In this document: piece after piece, positions 43,379-51,468 of the stretch
How positions within the stretch are numbered: the first letter of the stretch is position 1
Layout: each line of letters opens with the position of its first letter
NCBI GenBank assembly: GCA_039931865.1
Contig: JBDTRB010000008.1
Location: 1 to 57,417 of the forward strand
DNA: 57,417 bases
Source: JALYUA01 sp039931865
GTDB lineage: Bacteria > Acidobacteriota > Thermoanaerobaculia > UBA5066 > Gp7-AA6
Direction of reading: 5' to 3'
Program-made: the position numbers and the translations under genes
Notes under the pieces: model-generated
The model's database searches: none
Seen by the model: the letters and a program-made list of their open reading frames with translations, nothing else
What the model was told of the DNA's origin: nothing

Positions 43379-44743
43379 ATGCGGTCCGCCACCTCTCGAG
43401 TCCTCATTGCGGACGACCAGCCGGACGTCCTGGAGGCGCTCCGGCTGCTGTTGAAAGGCGAGGGACTCGAGGGCGAGACCGTGTCGTCTCCATCGGCGCT
43501 CCTCGCGGCGCTCGACGCCGGCGAGTTCGACGCGGTGCTGATGGACCTGAACTACGCGCGGGACACGACCTCCGGACAGGAGGGGCTCGATCTTCTCGCC
43601 CGGATCCAGGAGATCGACGCCACCCTTCCGATCGTCGTGATGACCGCGTGGGGCACCGTGGACATCGCGGTCCAGGCGATGCGGCGGGGTGCCCGCGACT
43701 TCGTCCAGAAACCCTGGGAGAACACCCGCCTGATCGCGACGCTCCGCACCCAGATCGCCCTCGGCCGCGCGCTTCGCAAAGGGCAGAGGCTCGAGGCCGA
43801 AAACCGGATCCTCCGCCACGAGACGGCAGATCCGTCGGTCATCGCGGAGTCCGCGGCGATGCGGCCCGTTCTGGAGCTCGTCGCGAGGGTCGGGCCGTCC
43901 GACGCCAACGTGCTCATCACGGGCGAAAACGGCACCGGAAAAGGCGTGATCGCCCGGGCGCTGCACGCCGCGTCACGCCGCTCGACCCGCCCGCTCGTCT
44001 CCTTAAACGCCGGGGGCATCTCCGAGGGTGTCTTCGAAAGCGAGCTCTTCGGCCACGTCAAGGGAGCCTTCACCGACGCGCGAGCGGACCGCGTGGGCCG
44101 CTTCGAGCTTGCGGATGGAGGGACGCTCTTCTTGGACGAGATCGCGAACGTGCCCGCGAGCCAGCAGGCGAAGCTTCTTCGCGTGCTGGAGACCGGGGAG
44201 TTCGAGCGGCTCGGGTCGTCGCGCACTCGCAAGGTGGACGTGCGGATCCTGACGGCCACGAACGCGAACCTTCACGCGGAAGTCGCCTCGGGGAGGTTCC
44301 GGCAGGACCTGCTCTTCCGCCTGAATACGATCGAGATCCGGGTGCCCTCGCTGCGCGAGAGGCGCGAGGACATCCCTTCGCTGGCCCAGCAATTCCTGCA
44401 GTCTCACGCGCAGCGCTATCGGAAGGGATCGCTGGCCTTCGACTCCGGCGCGCTTCGCGCTCTGCTCGATCACCCGTGGCCGGGAAACGTCCGCGAGCTC
44501 GACCACGCGATCGAGCGCGCCGCCCTGCTCGCGCGCAGCGAGACCGTCCAGGCTTCCGATCTCGGGCTGCGGCGCGAGGAGAGCTCGGCGATGCCGCTCG
44601 ACCAGATGAGCCTCGAGGACGTCGAGGGCGTGCTGATCCAGAAAGCGATGTCCCGCTATTCCGGCAACGTGAGCCACGCGGCCCGGGCGCTCGGGCTTTC
44701 GCGCAGCGCCCTGTACCGCCGCCTAGAGAAGCACGGCCATTAA
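43379..44743 (+). CDS. NtrC-type sigma-54-dependent response regulator
   Basis: 454 residues. The receiver domain (about 6-120) has acidic pocket Asp12/Asp13, phospho-acceptor Asp56 in DAVLMDLNY, Thr89 and Lys111. The AAA+ domain has Walker A GENGTGKG (182-189), Walker B TLFLDE (about 249-254) and the sigma-54 contact loop GAFTDA (229-234; the canonical motif is GAFTGA). The C-terminal Fis-type helix-turn-helix is NVSHAARALGLSRSALYRRL. It should be phosphorylated by the overlapping kinase and activate sigma-54 promoters. The paired dyads upstream of the adaptor gene at 20105 are the obvious candidate site, giving feedback on its own operon. Confidence 0.96.
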   Translation: MRSATSRVLIADDQPDVLEALRLLLKGEGLEGETVSSPSALLAALDAGEFDAVLMDLNYARDTTSGQEGLDLLARIQEIDATLPIVVMTAWGTVDIAVQAMRRGARDFVQKPWENTRLIATLRTQIALGRALRKGQRLEAENRILRHETADPSVIAESAAMRPVLELVARVGPSDANVLITGENGTGKGVIARALHAASRRSTRPLVSLNAGGISEGVFESELFGHVKGAFTDARADRVGRFELADGGTLFLDEIANVPASQQAKLLRVLETGEFERLGSSRTRKVDVRILTATNANLHAEVASGRFRQDLLFRLNTIEIRVPSLRERREDIPSLAQQFLQSHAQRYRKGSLAFDSGALRALLDHPWPGNVRELDHAIERAALLARSETVQASDLGLRREESSAMPLDQMSLEDVEGVLIQKAMSRYSGNVSHAARALGLSRSALYRRLEKHGH

Positions 44744-44822
44744 CGCGCCCGCGGGGTCGAGGAAGCTCTCCCACGAGTGGCGCGTCCTGCTTCTGGCCCT
44801 GCTGGCCGCTCTTCCCGGATCG

Positions 44823-46085
44823 GTGGTGTCCCTGGTCCTTCTCTGGACCGGGAGCTTTCCCGCGCGCGTGCAGTGGACCCTCACGGTCGTGATCGGCGCC
44901 GGGTGGCTGCTCTTCGCGTCGGCGCTGAAGGAGCGCGTGGTGGTCCCGCTCCAGACCGTCTCGAATCTCCTCGCGGCGATGCGCGAGGGCGACTTCTCGA
45001 TCCGGGCCCGGGGCGCGCGGCCGGACGACGCGCTCGGAGAAGTGCTCATCGAGGTGAACGCGCTGACCGAGACGCTCCGCCAGCAGCGGCTCGGCGCGCT
45101 CGAGGCCACCGCCCTCCTTCGGAGGGTCATGGCGGAAATCGACGTCGCCGTCTTCGCGTTCGACGCCGCCGGGCGTTTAAAACTGACGAACCGATTCGGA
45201 GAGCATCTGCTCGGACAGGCGGAGCCGAGGCTCCTGGGTCATGACGCCGGCGAGCTCGGGCTCGCCGAGTTTCTCCGACCCGAGGCGCCGCGTATCGCGG
45301 ACGCGTCGTTCCCCGGCGGGACCGGCCGGTGGGAAATCCGCCAGAGCGTCTTTCGCCAGGGCGGGTTGCCTCATCACCTTCTCGTGCTCGCGGACGTGAG
45401 CGAGCCGCTGCGCGAGCAGGAGCGCCAGGCCTGGCAACGGCTCATCCGGGTGCTGGGTCACGAGCTCAACAATTCGCTGGCGCCCATCCAGTCGCTCGCC
45501 GGAAGCCTCGAGAGCCTGGTCGCCCGCGAGGATCGCCCGTCCGACTGGCGCGAGGACATGCGCCGCGGGCTCGCGATCATCTCGGCGCGCGCTGAGGCGC
45601 TCTCCCGATTCACCGGCGCGTACGCGAAGCTCGCCCGACTCCCCCAGCCGCGCCCGGCGCCAGTCGAGATCGGTTCTCTTCTCGCGCGGGTGGCCGCACT
45701 GGAGACCCGTCTTCCCGTCCGGATCGCGGAAGGGCCCCCCGTCGTCGTGCGCGCGGACGCGGACCAGCTCGAGCAACTCCTCATCAACCTGCTTCGCAAC
45801 GCCGTCGACGCGGCGCTCGAGACCGCGGGAACGGTCGAGGCCGGCTGGGGACGCGCGAACGGGTCCGTGGGAAAGGCCGAGATCTGGGTCGCGGACGGCG
45901 GCCCGGGCCTGCCGAGCAGCGCGAACCTCTTCGTGCCGTTCTTCACGACGAAACCCTCGGGCTCCGGAATCGGCCTGGTCCTCTCCCGCCAGATCGCGGA
46001 GGCCCACGGGGGGACGCTCACCCTGGAGAACCGCCCGACCGGCATGGGCTGCATAGCCCGGTTGACGTTGCCCGTCCGTCCCTAG
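44823..46085 (+). CDS. NtrY-like membrane sensor histidine kinase
   Basis: 420 residues from the GTG at 44823. Reading upstream in frame adds KLSHEWRVLLLALLAALPGS, which completes the first membrane segment, so the true start is probably earlier. The only near-start codon there is ATT at 44739, overlapping the regulator stop (ATTAA) after AGAGAAG. Order: two membrane segments, HAMP-like linker (VVPLQTVSNLLAAMREGDFS), PAS-like region (IDVAVFAFDAAGRLKLTNR), H-box LGHELNNSLAPI (His213), N-box INLLRNAVDAAL, then G-boxes VADGGPGLP and GSGIGLVLSRQIAEAHGG. It is the expected partner of the preceding sigma-54 activator and ends the large transport operon. Confidence 0.93.
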   Translation: MVSLVLLWTGSFPARVQWTLTVVIGAGWLLFASALKERVVVPLQTVSNLLAAMREGDFSIRARGARPDDALGEVLIEVNALTETLRQQRLGALEATALLRRVMAEIDVAVFAFDAAGRLKLTNRFGEHLLGQAEPRLLGHDAGELGLAEFLRPEAPRIADASFPGGTGRWEIRQSVFRQGGLPHHLLVLADVSEPLREQERQAWQRLIRVLGHELNNSLAPIQSLAGSLESLVAREDRPSDWREDMRRGLAIISARAEALSRFTGAYAKLARLPQPRPAPVEIGSLLARVAALETRLPVRIAEGPPVVVRADADQLEQLLINLLRNAVDAALETAGTVEAGWGRANGSVGKAEIWVADGGPGLPSSANLFVPFFTTKPSGSGIGLVLSRQIAEAHGGTLTLENRPTGMGCIARLTLPVRP

Positions 46086-46223
46086 CTTTTTATGGCGCCG
46101 CCCCGCGCGCGACGCGGAAAGATCGCCGCGCCGTATCTGGCCCCTCAGCGTCCCACGAGCGGCAGAGAGCGTTGAGAGTTCGTGCATCGTGAAGGCGTAA
46201 GCCCGTTGAACCACCTGTATCCA

Positions 46224-46239
46224 TGGCTCGCTTCTTGCT
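46224..46239 (+). promoter_or_regulatory. Sigma-54 (-24/-12) promoter before the YtxH-like gene
   Basis: TGGCTCGCTTCTTGCT matches TGGCACG-N4-TTGCW at every position but one, with GG and GC exactly 10 bases apart. It predicts a transcript start near 46250, 19 bases before the ATG at 46269, a normal leader with GGGGGTG as ribosome-binding site. It is the best sigma-54 match in the window. The 183-bp intergenic stretch upstream shows no clear activator dyad. Confidence 0.65.
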
Positions 46240-46268
46240 CTTTTCTACTCTTTTACCGGGGGTGAAAG

Positions 46269-46727
46269 ATGGGATTTTTTGTAGAAGAGAAATCAGGCGG
46301 AAAGACGATTGCGCTGCTTTCCGGAATCGGCGTCGGAGCAGCTCTGATGTTCGTGCTCGATCCGGAGCGGGGACGCCGGCGCCGGGCAATTGCCCGCGAC
46401 AAGGCGGTTTCGCTCGCGAACCGGACCGGGGACATAGTCGCGAGCCGGTCGCGCGATCTCGCCAACCGCGCGAAAGGCGTGGCCGCTGAAGCGCGATCTG
46501 TCTTCGAGCGCGAGGACGGCGGCGACGGCGACGGCGGGAAGCAGGATTTCCAGGACCGGGAGTTCTCGGGTAGAGCGAACGCCTCCGGGTCGGAAGCCCG
46601 CATCGCGGGCGGCGCGGAATCTGAATCCCGCACCGGAAGCGGCGAGGGCGAACCGCGGCCGGAGTCGCGGCAGATGTCCGGAGATCAGGGCAAGGGCCGC
46701 CGCGTCGAGGAAGAGGGCGAGCTCTGA
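46269..46727 (+). CDS. Small YtxH-like membrane-associated stress protein
   Basis: 152 residues. A short N-terminus leads into one hydrophobic segment (TIALLSGIGVGAALMFVLDP) and then a basic motif DPERGRRRRAIARDK, a combination common at the N-terminus of YtxH/BON-type envelope-stress proteins. Residues 45-80 form a charged helix (VSLANRTGDIVASRSRDLA). From about 80 on it is a disordered Gly/Glu/Ser/Arg tail with no domain. Function unknown; the family is usually stress-induced. A strong sigma-54 promoter match precedes it, suggesting regulated expression, perhaps by the activator encoded just upstream. Confidence 0.75.
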   Translation: MGFFVEEKSGGKTIALLSGIGVGAALMFVLDPERGRRRRAIARDKAVSLANRTGDIVASRSRDLANRAKGVAAEARSVFEREDGGDGDGGKQDFQDREFSGRANASGSEARIAGGAESESRTGSGEGEPRPESRQMSGDQGKGRRVEEEGEL

Positions 46728-46814
46728 GTTCGGGGAACCTCGCGACACGGAAAGCGGGTTAGCGCGCGTAGCGCTTAGCGCTTATGAGCGCCCACGACAC
46801 ACCGGGAGGAATGC

Positions 46815-47630
46815 ATGGAATCCATCGTCGGCATTTTCAGGGACGGGCAGACGGCGCAGGCGGCCACGGAATCTCTCCGGGCTTGCGGCATACCTCCCGA
46901 CCGGATCAATCTCCTGACTCCGGGCGATCCCGAGGGTTCGGCGCAGACGCGGGTATCGACGTCCGACACGGAGCAACCCGGAATGGGGAAAGCCCTCGGC
47001 GGCGTCGTGGGCGGCGTGGCCGGCGCGACCGCCGGGATGGGCCTGGGGGCCGCGGCCGCGAGCCTGCTCATCCCGGGGATCGGGCCGATTGCCGCGGTCG
47101 GGCTTGCCGCGGCCGCGCTGTTCGGTGTGGGCGGCGCGATCGGCGGCGTGGCGGCGGGGGGAGCCCTCGAAAATGCGATGTCGCACGGAGTTCCAAAAGA
47201 CGAGCTCTATCTGTACGAAGACGCCCTTAGGAAGGGGCACTCGGTCGTGTTCGCGTTCGCCGAAAACGACGCCGACGCGGCGAAGGTCCGGGAAAGGCTG
47301 GCCGCTGCGGGCGCCGAGACACTCGACGCCGCGGAGAACGACTGGTGGACAGGGCTGCGGTCGGCGGAAGCGGCCGATTACGAGCGTGAAGGCGGCCACT
47401 TCGATCAGGACGAACACGTCTACCGGCGTGGATTTCAGGCGGCGCTGCATCCGGAGCGGCGGGGCCGAAACTTCGAAGACGCCCGCGCCGATCTGACCGG
47501 CCGCCACGCGGACGTCGCCGACCATCCGGCGTTTCGCCGCGGTTACGAACGGGGCTCGGTTCACCATCGGGGAATCTCGCAGAATTTCGACGAATCAGAC
47601 ACCGGCGAGTTTGCGCACCGGCCGCGGTAG
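46815..47630 (+). CDS. General-stress-type protein with glycine-zipper membrane region
   Basis: 271 residues; GGGAGGA stands 5 bases before the ATG. Residues 1-45 (ESIVGIFRDGQTAQAATESL) resemble the ferredoxin-like N-terminal part of general stress protein 17M/DUF1269-type proteins, which recurs after the membrane region (SVVFAFAENDADAAKVRERL). Between them lies a long Gly/Ala-rich hydrophobic zipper (about 60-120). The C-terminal part has two aromatic/charged segments, YRRGFQAALHPERRGRNF and HPAFRRGYERG, of a kind seen in bacterial stress proteins. It lies 87 bases after the YtxH-like gene and may share its transcript. Confidence 0.75.
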   Translation: MESIVGIFRDGQTAQAATESLRACGIPPDRINLLTPGDPEGSAQTRVSTSDTEQPGMGKALGGVVGGVAGATAGMGLGAAAASLLIPGIGPIAAVGLAAAALFGVGGAIGGVAAGGALENAMSHGVPKDELYLYEDALRKGHSVVFAFAENDADAAKVRERLAAAGAETLDAAENDWWTGLRSAEAADYEREGGHFDQDEHVYRRGFQAALHPERRGRNFEDARADLTGRHADVADHPAFRRGYERGSVHHRGISQNFDESDTGEFAHRPR

Positions 47631-47683
47631 CGGCTTCGGTTCTTCCTCCCTGTCATATCCTTCTCGCTCTGACTGAGAGGAGA

Positions 47684-49021
47684 ATGGCCATGAAGGGTTC
47701 CCGCCCCTCGTTTCTCGCTGCCGCGGCTCTCGCGGTCGCGCTCTTGTCCCTCTCCGCGGATCGAACGAGCGCTGCCGAGCCAGCGCCAGCGCCGCGCCGC
47801 GTCGCGATCCGCGCCGCGCGGCTGCTGGATGTGCGTTCCGGGCGCTACGTCGACCGCCCGGTTCTGGTCGTCACCGGAGACAGGATCGAAAGCGTGGGCA
47901 CTGCGGTACCCGCGGGCATTCCGGTTCTAGATCTGGGGGAGCGAACACTCCTGCCCGGCCTCATCGACGCACACACCCACGTCCTGCTCCAGGGGGACGC
48001 CACGGCCGCGGAATACAACGTCCAGATCCTGCAGGAATACCCCGCCCACCGCGTCGCGCGGGCGGTGCGCGCGTTGAAGATCGCGCTCGAGCACGGGTTC
48101 ACGACGATCCGCGATCTGGAAACGGAAGGTGCCGGCTACGACGACGTCGCGCTGCGGGATGCGGTCAACGAAGGGGTCATCCCCGGGCCCCGGATGAAAG
48201 TGGTCGGGCCCGCGCTCTCGACGACCGGCAGCTACCCTCTCACGCATTTCCGCCCGGACTGGAAATTTCCGACCGGTGTCCAGATCTGCGACGGCGCCGA
48301 CGGCTGCCGCAAGGCAGTGCGGGAGCAACTCTCATACGGGACCGACTGGGTCAAGATCTACGCGAACACGGGCGGCCTGGCGTTGACTCCGGACGGATGG
48401 GTGGATTCTCCGCCGAACTGGACGAAGGAAGAGATCGAGGCCGTCGTTTCCGAAGCGCATGCGCACCGCGTCAAGGTCGCGGCGCACGCGCGCTCGGATA
48501 CGGGGGTGCGCCTCGCGGTGGCTGCGGGCGTCGACTCCATCGAGCACGGCGATTCGATCCGGCCGGAAGTCGCGGCGGAAATGGCGCGCAAGGGAATCGC
48601 GCTCTCTCCGACGCTCACGGTCGCGGACTACGTCGCCGGCCCGCGCGCGGCCGAGGGCTGCGCGGTGTGCGCCGCGCTTCCAAAGATTCACCGGAAGTCC
48701 GTAGAGAACTGCCGACGGGCCGGCGTGAAGATCGTCTTCGGGACGGACGCCGGCGGCTTTCCCTGGACAGAAATTCCGCAGGCCCGCGAGTTCGAGCTCG
48801 AGGTCGCGATCGGGATGACGCCGCTCGAAGCTATTCGCAGCGCCACCACCCTGGCCGCGGATCTCCTCGGGATGTCGGGACAGATCGGCGTGATCGAAAA
48901 GGGAGCCTTCGCCGACCTGATCGCGGTGACCGGCGATCCGCTGAAAGACGTGTCGGTGCTGTCCCGCGTCGAGTTCGTGATGAAGGGCGGTGAAGTCGCT
49001 CGGACGCCGCCGTCGAGGTAG
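47684..49021 (+). CDS. Secreted metal-dependent amidohydrolase (imidazolonepropionase/prolidase-like)
   Basis: 445 residues with a signal peptide (about 8-31, FLAAAALAVALLSLSADRTSAA). A second ATG two codons on has better spacing to GAGGAG and may be the true start. The amidohydrolase-superfamily metal site is complete: DAHTHV (residues about 94-99), a carbamylatable Lys in DWVKIYAN, His in KVAAHARS, His in SIEHGDS, and Asp in FGTDAGGFPW. The C-terminal SGQIGVIEKGAFADLIAV closes the small beta domain. Related secreted enzymes hydrolyse Xaa-Pro or other dipeptides and cyclic amides; the substrate cannot be read from sequence. Transcribed with coaE, 8 bases downstream. Confidence 0.9.
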   Translation: MAMKGSRPSFLAAAALAVALLSLSADRTSAAEPAPAPRRVAIRAARLLDVRSGRYVDRPVLVVTGDRIESVGTAVPAGIPVLDLGERTLLPGLIDAHTHVLLQGDATAAEYNVQILQEYPAHRVARAVRALKIALEHGFTTIRDLETEGAGYDDVALRDAVNEGVIPGPRMKVVGPALSTTGSYPLTHFRPDWKFPTGVQICDGADGCRKAVREQLSYGTDWVKIYANTGGLALTPDGWVDSPPNWTKEEIEAVVSEAHAHRVKVAAHARSDTGVRLAVAAGVDSIEHGDSIRPEVAAEMARKGIALSPTLTVADYVAGPRAAEGCAVCAALPKIHRKSVENCRRAGVKIVFGTDAGGFPWTEIPQAREFELEVAIGMTPLEAIRSATTLAADLLGMSGQIGVIEKGAFADLIAVTGDPLKDVSVLSRVEFVMKGGEVARTPPSR

Positions 49022-49029
49022 CGCGGCCA

Positions 49030-49623
49030 ATGCTGCGCGTCGGGCTTACGGGAGGAATCGCCTCCGGGAAATCGACTGTCGCGTGCCTCCTCGCGGAACG
49101 CGGGGCGGTCGTCTTCGACGCGGACGCGATCGTGAGAGATCTGTATGCCGCCGGCGGCGAGGGCGCCCGGGCCGCGAAAGAGCTGTTCGGCGACGCCGTC
49201 CTCGATCCGCGAGGGGAGGTCGACCGCGCCCGGATCGCCGAGCGCGTCTTTACGGACCCGACCGCCCGGCATGCTCTCGAGGAGCGGCTCCATCCTCTGG
49301 TCGGGCGCGAGATCGCGCGCCGCTTCGCGGAGGCGGAGGCCGCCGGCGCGCCCGTCGCGGTCGCCGAGGCCTCTCAGCTTCTCGAAGCCGGAACCGAATC
49401 GCGCTATGACCGGGTTCTCCTCGTCATGGCGCCCGAGGCCGAGCGCCTCCGGCGATGGGAAGAGAAGGGCGGCGACTCCGACGACGCACGCAGGCGCATG
49501 GCCTCGCAGATCTCGCCGTCTCTGGCCTACGACCGCGCTTCCGACGTCATCGTGAACGACGGCACCCGGGACGTGCTGGCGTCCCGGGTGGACGCGGTCT
49601 ACCGGGACTGGACGAAAAAATAG
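49030..49623 (+). CDS. coaE: Dephospho-CoA kinase
   Basis: 197 residues, normal length. Catalyses the last step of coenzyme A synthesis, ATP-dependent 3'-phosphorylation of dephospho-CoA, in the cytoplasm. P-loop GLTGGIASGKST (5-16), substrate-site DADAIVRDLY, the lid region with HPLVGREIARR, and the late segment SPSLAYDRASDVIVNDGT fit the family. One deviation: the common PLLFE motif is replaced by ASQLLEAG. It starts with ATG 8 bases after the amidohydrolase stop. The weakly coding spacer 49624-49751 and then the hydroxylase pseudogene follow. Confidence 0.95.
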   Translation: MLRVGLTGGIASGKSTVACLLAERGAVVFDADAIVRDLYAAGGEGARAAKELFGDAVLDPRGEVDRARIAERVFTDPTARHALEERLHPLVGREIARRFAEAEAAGAPVAVAEASQLLEAGTESRYDRVLLVMAPEAERLRRWEEKGGDSDDARRRMASQISPSLAYDRASDVIVNDGTRDVLASRVDAVYRDWTKK

Positions 49624-49751
49624 CGAACTACGTCGGAAACCCCGGGCGCGACTTTCTTTTCTCCTCCCGCGGAGATAAAAGCATTTTCGGGACCGCTCCT
49701 CCGTTCCGCCACCCGGTCGGCGGCCCTGAGCGACCTGGTCGAGGAGGCGCC

Positions 49752-50326
49752 GTGAAGAAGGAGACGGACGGAGTTTCAGAGGAGGTCTTTCCGGGAAAGA
49801 CGGCGGCATCCCTTTCTCCGGAGTCCGAGCGGCTCCATCCGGAGGGCTGGGACCGCAGAACGTTTCTGGGCGTCTCGCTCGGCGGGCTGCACGGTCCGGG
49901 ATGGGCCGCCGCCGGCGCACGGGCTCTCCCCGCCTCTGTCGCAGCCCGGCCGGTCTCCGCGAGCGGGGCCGCAGCCAGATCCTGGGCGGGGTCACGATGG
50001 GGATCGGGATGGCGCTGATGGAAGAGACGGTGTACGACCCGAGGACGGGCCGCCCCGTCAACGCGAACCTCGCCGACTACCCCGTTCCCGTCAACGCGGA
50101 CATCGGGACGATCGACGTCCATTTCATCGACGTCCATTTCATCGACGTCCATTTCATCGACGTCCATTTCATCGACGAGCCCGATCCTGTCATCAACACG
50201 CTCGGCTGCCGGGGTGTCGGCGAGATTGGGATCACGGGGGCCGCCGCCGCGGTCGCCAATGCCGTGTACCACGCCACGGGTAAGCGGATTCGGGATCTGC
50301 CCATCACCCCGGACAAGCTCCTGTGA
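49752..50326 (+). pseudogene. Gutted molybdenum-hydroxylase large-subunit gene (xanthine dehydrogenase/isoquinoline oxidoreductase family)
   Basis: From a GTG at 49752 one frame encodes a Tat-type N-terminus (EGWDRRTFLGVSLGGL), as found on periplasmic molybdenum hydroxylases. About 150 bases later, in another frame, the family's last ~110 residues appear: RSQILGGVTMGIGMALMEE, DPRTGRPVNANLADYPVPV, LGCRGVGEIGITGAAAAVAN and the end ITPDKLL. The catalytic core, several hundred residues, is absent and the two ends are out of frame, so no working enzyme can be made. The C-terminal piece also carries a fourfold 15-bp repeat. The stop overlaps the intact xdhC start. Confidence 0.85.
50111..50170 (+). 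repeat. Four perfect copies of a 15-bp repeat in the hydroxylase remnant
   Basis: ATCGACGTCCATTTC is repeated four times without a mismatch, encoding IDVHF four times where intact homologues would have a single such segment before the EPDP motif. A multiple of three keeps the frame. Perfect identity implies recent slippage, consistent with lack of selection. Confidence 0.95.
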
Positions 50327-51468
50327 GCGACTGGGTCCCGCTCGCCCGGGCCCTCCGCGCCGCGTGCGACCGCAACGAGCGGGTCGCGCTCGCGACTCTG
50401 GTCGCAACGGAGGGCTCCGCGTATCGCCGCGCCGGGGCGTGGATGCTCGTCTCCGAGAACGGCGTGCGGCACGGCCTTCTCTCCGGAGGATGCCTCGAGG
50501 CCGACGTCGCGGAGAGAGCCGGCGCGGCGATGGCGAGGGGCGCGTCCGAACTCGCCACCTATGCGACAGGAGACTCGGACGACCTCGTCTGGGGCCTTCG
50601 GATGGGATGCCCAGGCGTCGTGCGAATTCTGATCGAACCGCTCGCGGGCGGCGACCTGGCGCAAGCCGCGGCGTTCTTCGAGCGCGTCCGCGACGTGCCC
50701 GAAAACGCGACTCTCGCGACCGCCCTGCCGCCCGCGCGCGGGCGTCTGCTGGTGACCTCCTCGGACGCGCTCGCCTCCTCGCCGGGCGTGGGTCTCCCCC
50801 CGGGTGCCGCGGAGGAGGGACGCAAACGGTCCTCGGGGCTTACCGCAACCTCCGGGGTCGAGACGATCGACGGCGTCGAACTGGCGTTCGCCCCCGTTTC
50901 TCCCCGAATCCGGCTGCTGATCTGCGGGGCCGGTGACGACGCCCTGCCGGTGTCCGCGCTCGCGGCGGAGCTCGGCTGGGACGTCCTCGTAGCGGACCAT
51001 CGGCCGGCGGCCGCCCGGCCGGAGCGTTTTCCGGGCGCGCGGGCGGTTCTCGTTTCGCGCGCTGAGGAGATCCTGACGCACGTCTCCGGCGACAGCGCAC
51101 GGCCCGGCGACAACGCGCGGACGGCCGCCGTCGTCATGACGCACAACGTGGACCGCGACGTCGAGTGGGCGGCGGCCCTGCTTCCGCTCGATCTCGCGTA
51201 CCTCGGCTTCCTCGGCCCGAAGCGCCGGGGCGATCAGGTGCTCGAGACCGCGAGGCCGCTGGCGGCTGCGGTGCGCGCGCGCCACATCCTGTCCCCCGCC
51301 GGTCTGGACATCGGGTCGGAGACTCCGCGGGAGATCGCGTTGTCGATCGTCGCCGAGATCTCGGCCGCACTGTCGGGGCGCGGCGGCGGACCGCTCGCGG
51401 AGCGGCGGGCGCCGATCCACGAGCCCGTTTCCGAGGTCGCAGGTCCGGCTCGCCCGCCGCGCCTTTGA
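50323..51468 (+). CDS. xdhC: XdhC/CoxI-family molybdenum-hydroxylase maturation factor
   Basis: 381 residues, GTG start overlapping the preceding stop (GTGA). The N-terminal XdhC_CoxI domain has VALATLVATEGSAYRRAG and the conserved HGLLSGGCLEADVAERA. The C-terminal Rossmann domain has LLICGAGDDALPVSALA, ADHRPA and the end segment YLGFLGPKRR ... PAGLDIGSETPREIALSI. This family binds the molybdenum cofactor, promotes its sulfuration and inserts it into hydroxylases. The adjoining hydroxylase gene is dead, so the client must lie elsewhere or the gene is on the way to loss. Its stop overlaps the next start as TTGA. Confidence 0.94.
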   Translation: MSDWVPLARALRAACDRNERVALATLVATEGSAYRRAGAWMLVSENGVRHGLLSGGCLEADVAERAGAAMARGASELATYATGDSDDLVWGLRMGCPGVVRILIEPLAGGDLAQAAAFFERVRDVPENATLATALPPARGRLLVTSSDALASSPGVGLPPGAAEEGRKRSSGLTATSGVETIDGVELAFAPVSPRIRLLICGAGDDALPVSALAAELGWDVLVADHRPAAARPERFPGARAVLVSRAEEILTHVSGDSARPGDNARTAAVVMTHNVDRDVEWAAALLPLDLAYLGFLGPKRRGDQVLETARPLAAAVRARHILSPAGLDIGSETPREIALSIVAEISAALSGRGGGPLAERRAPIHEPVSEVAGPARPPRL

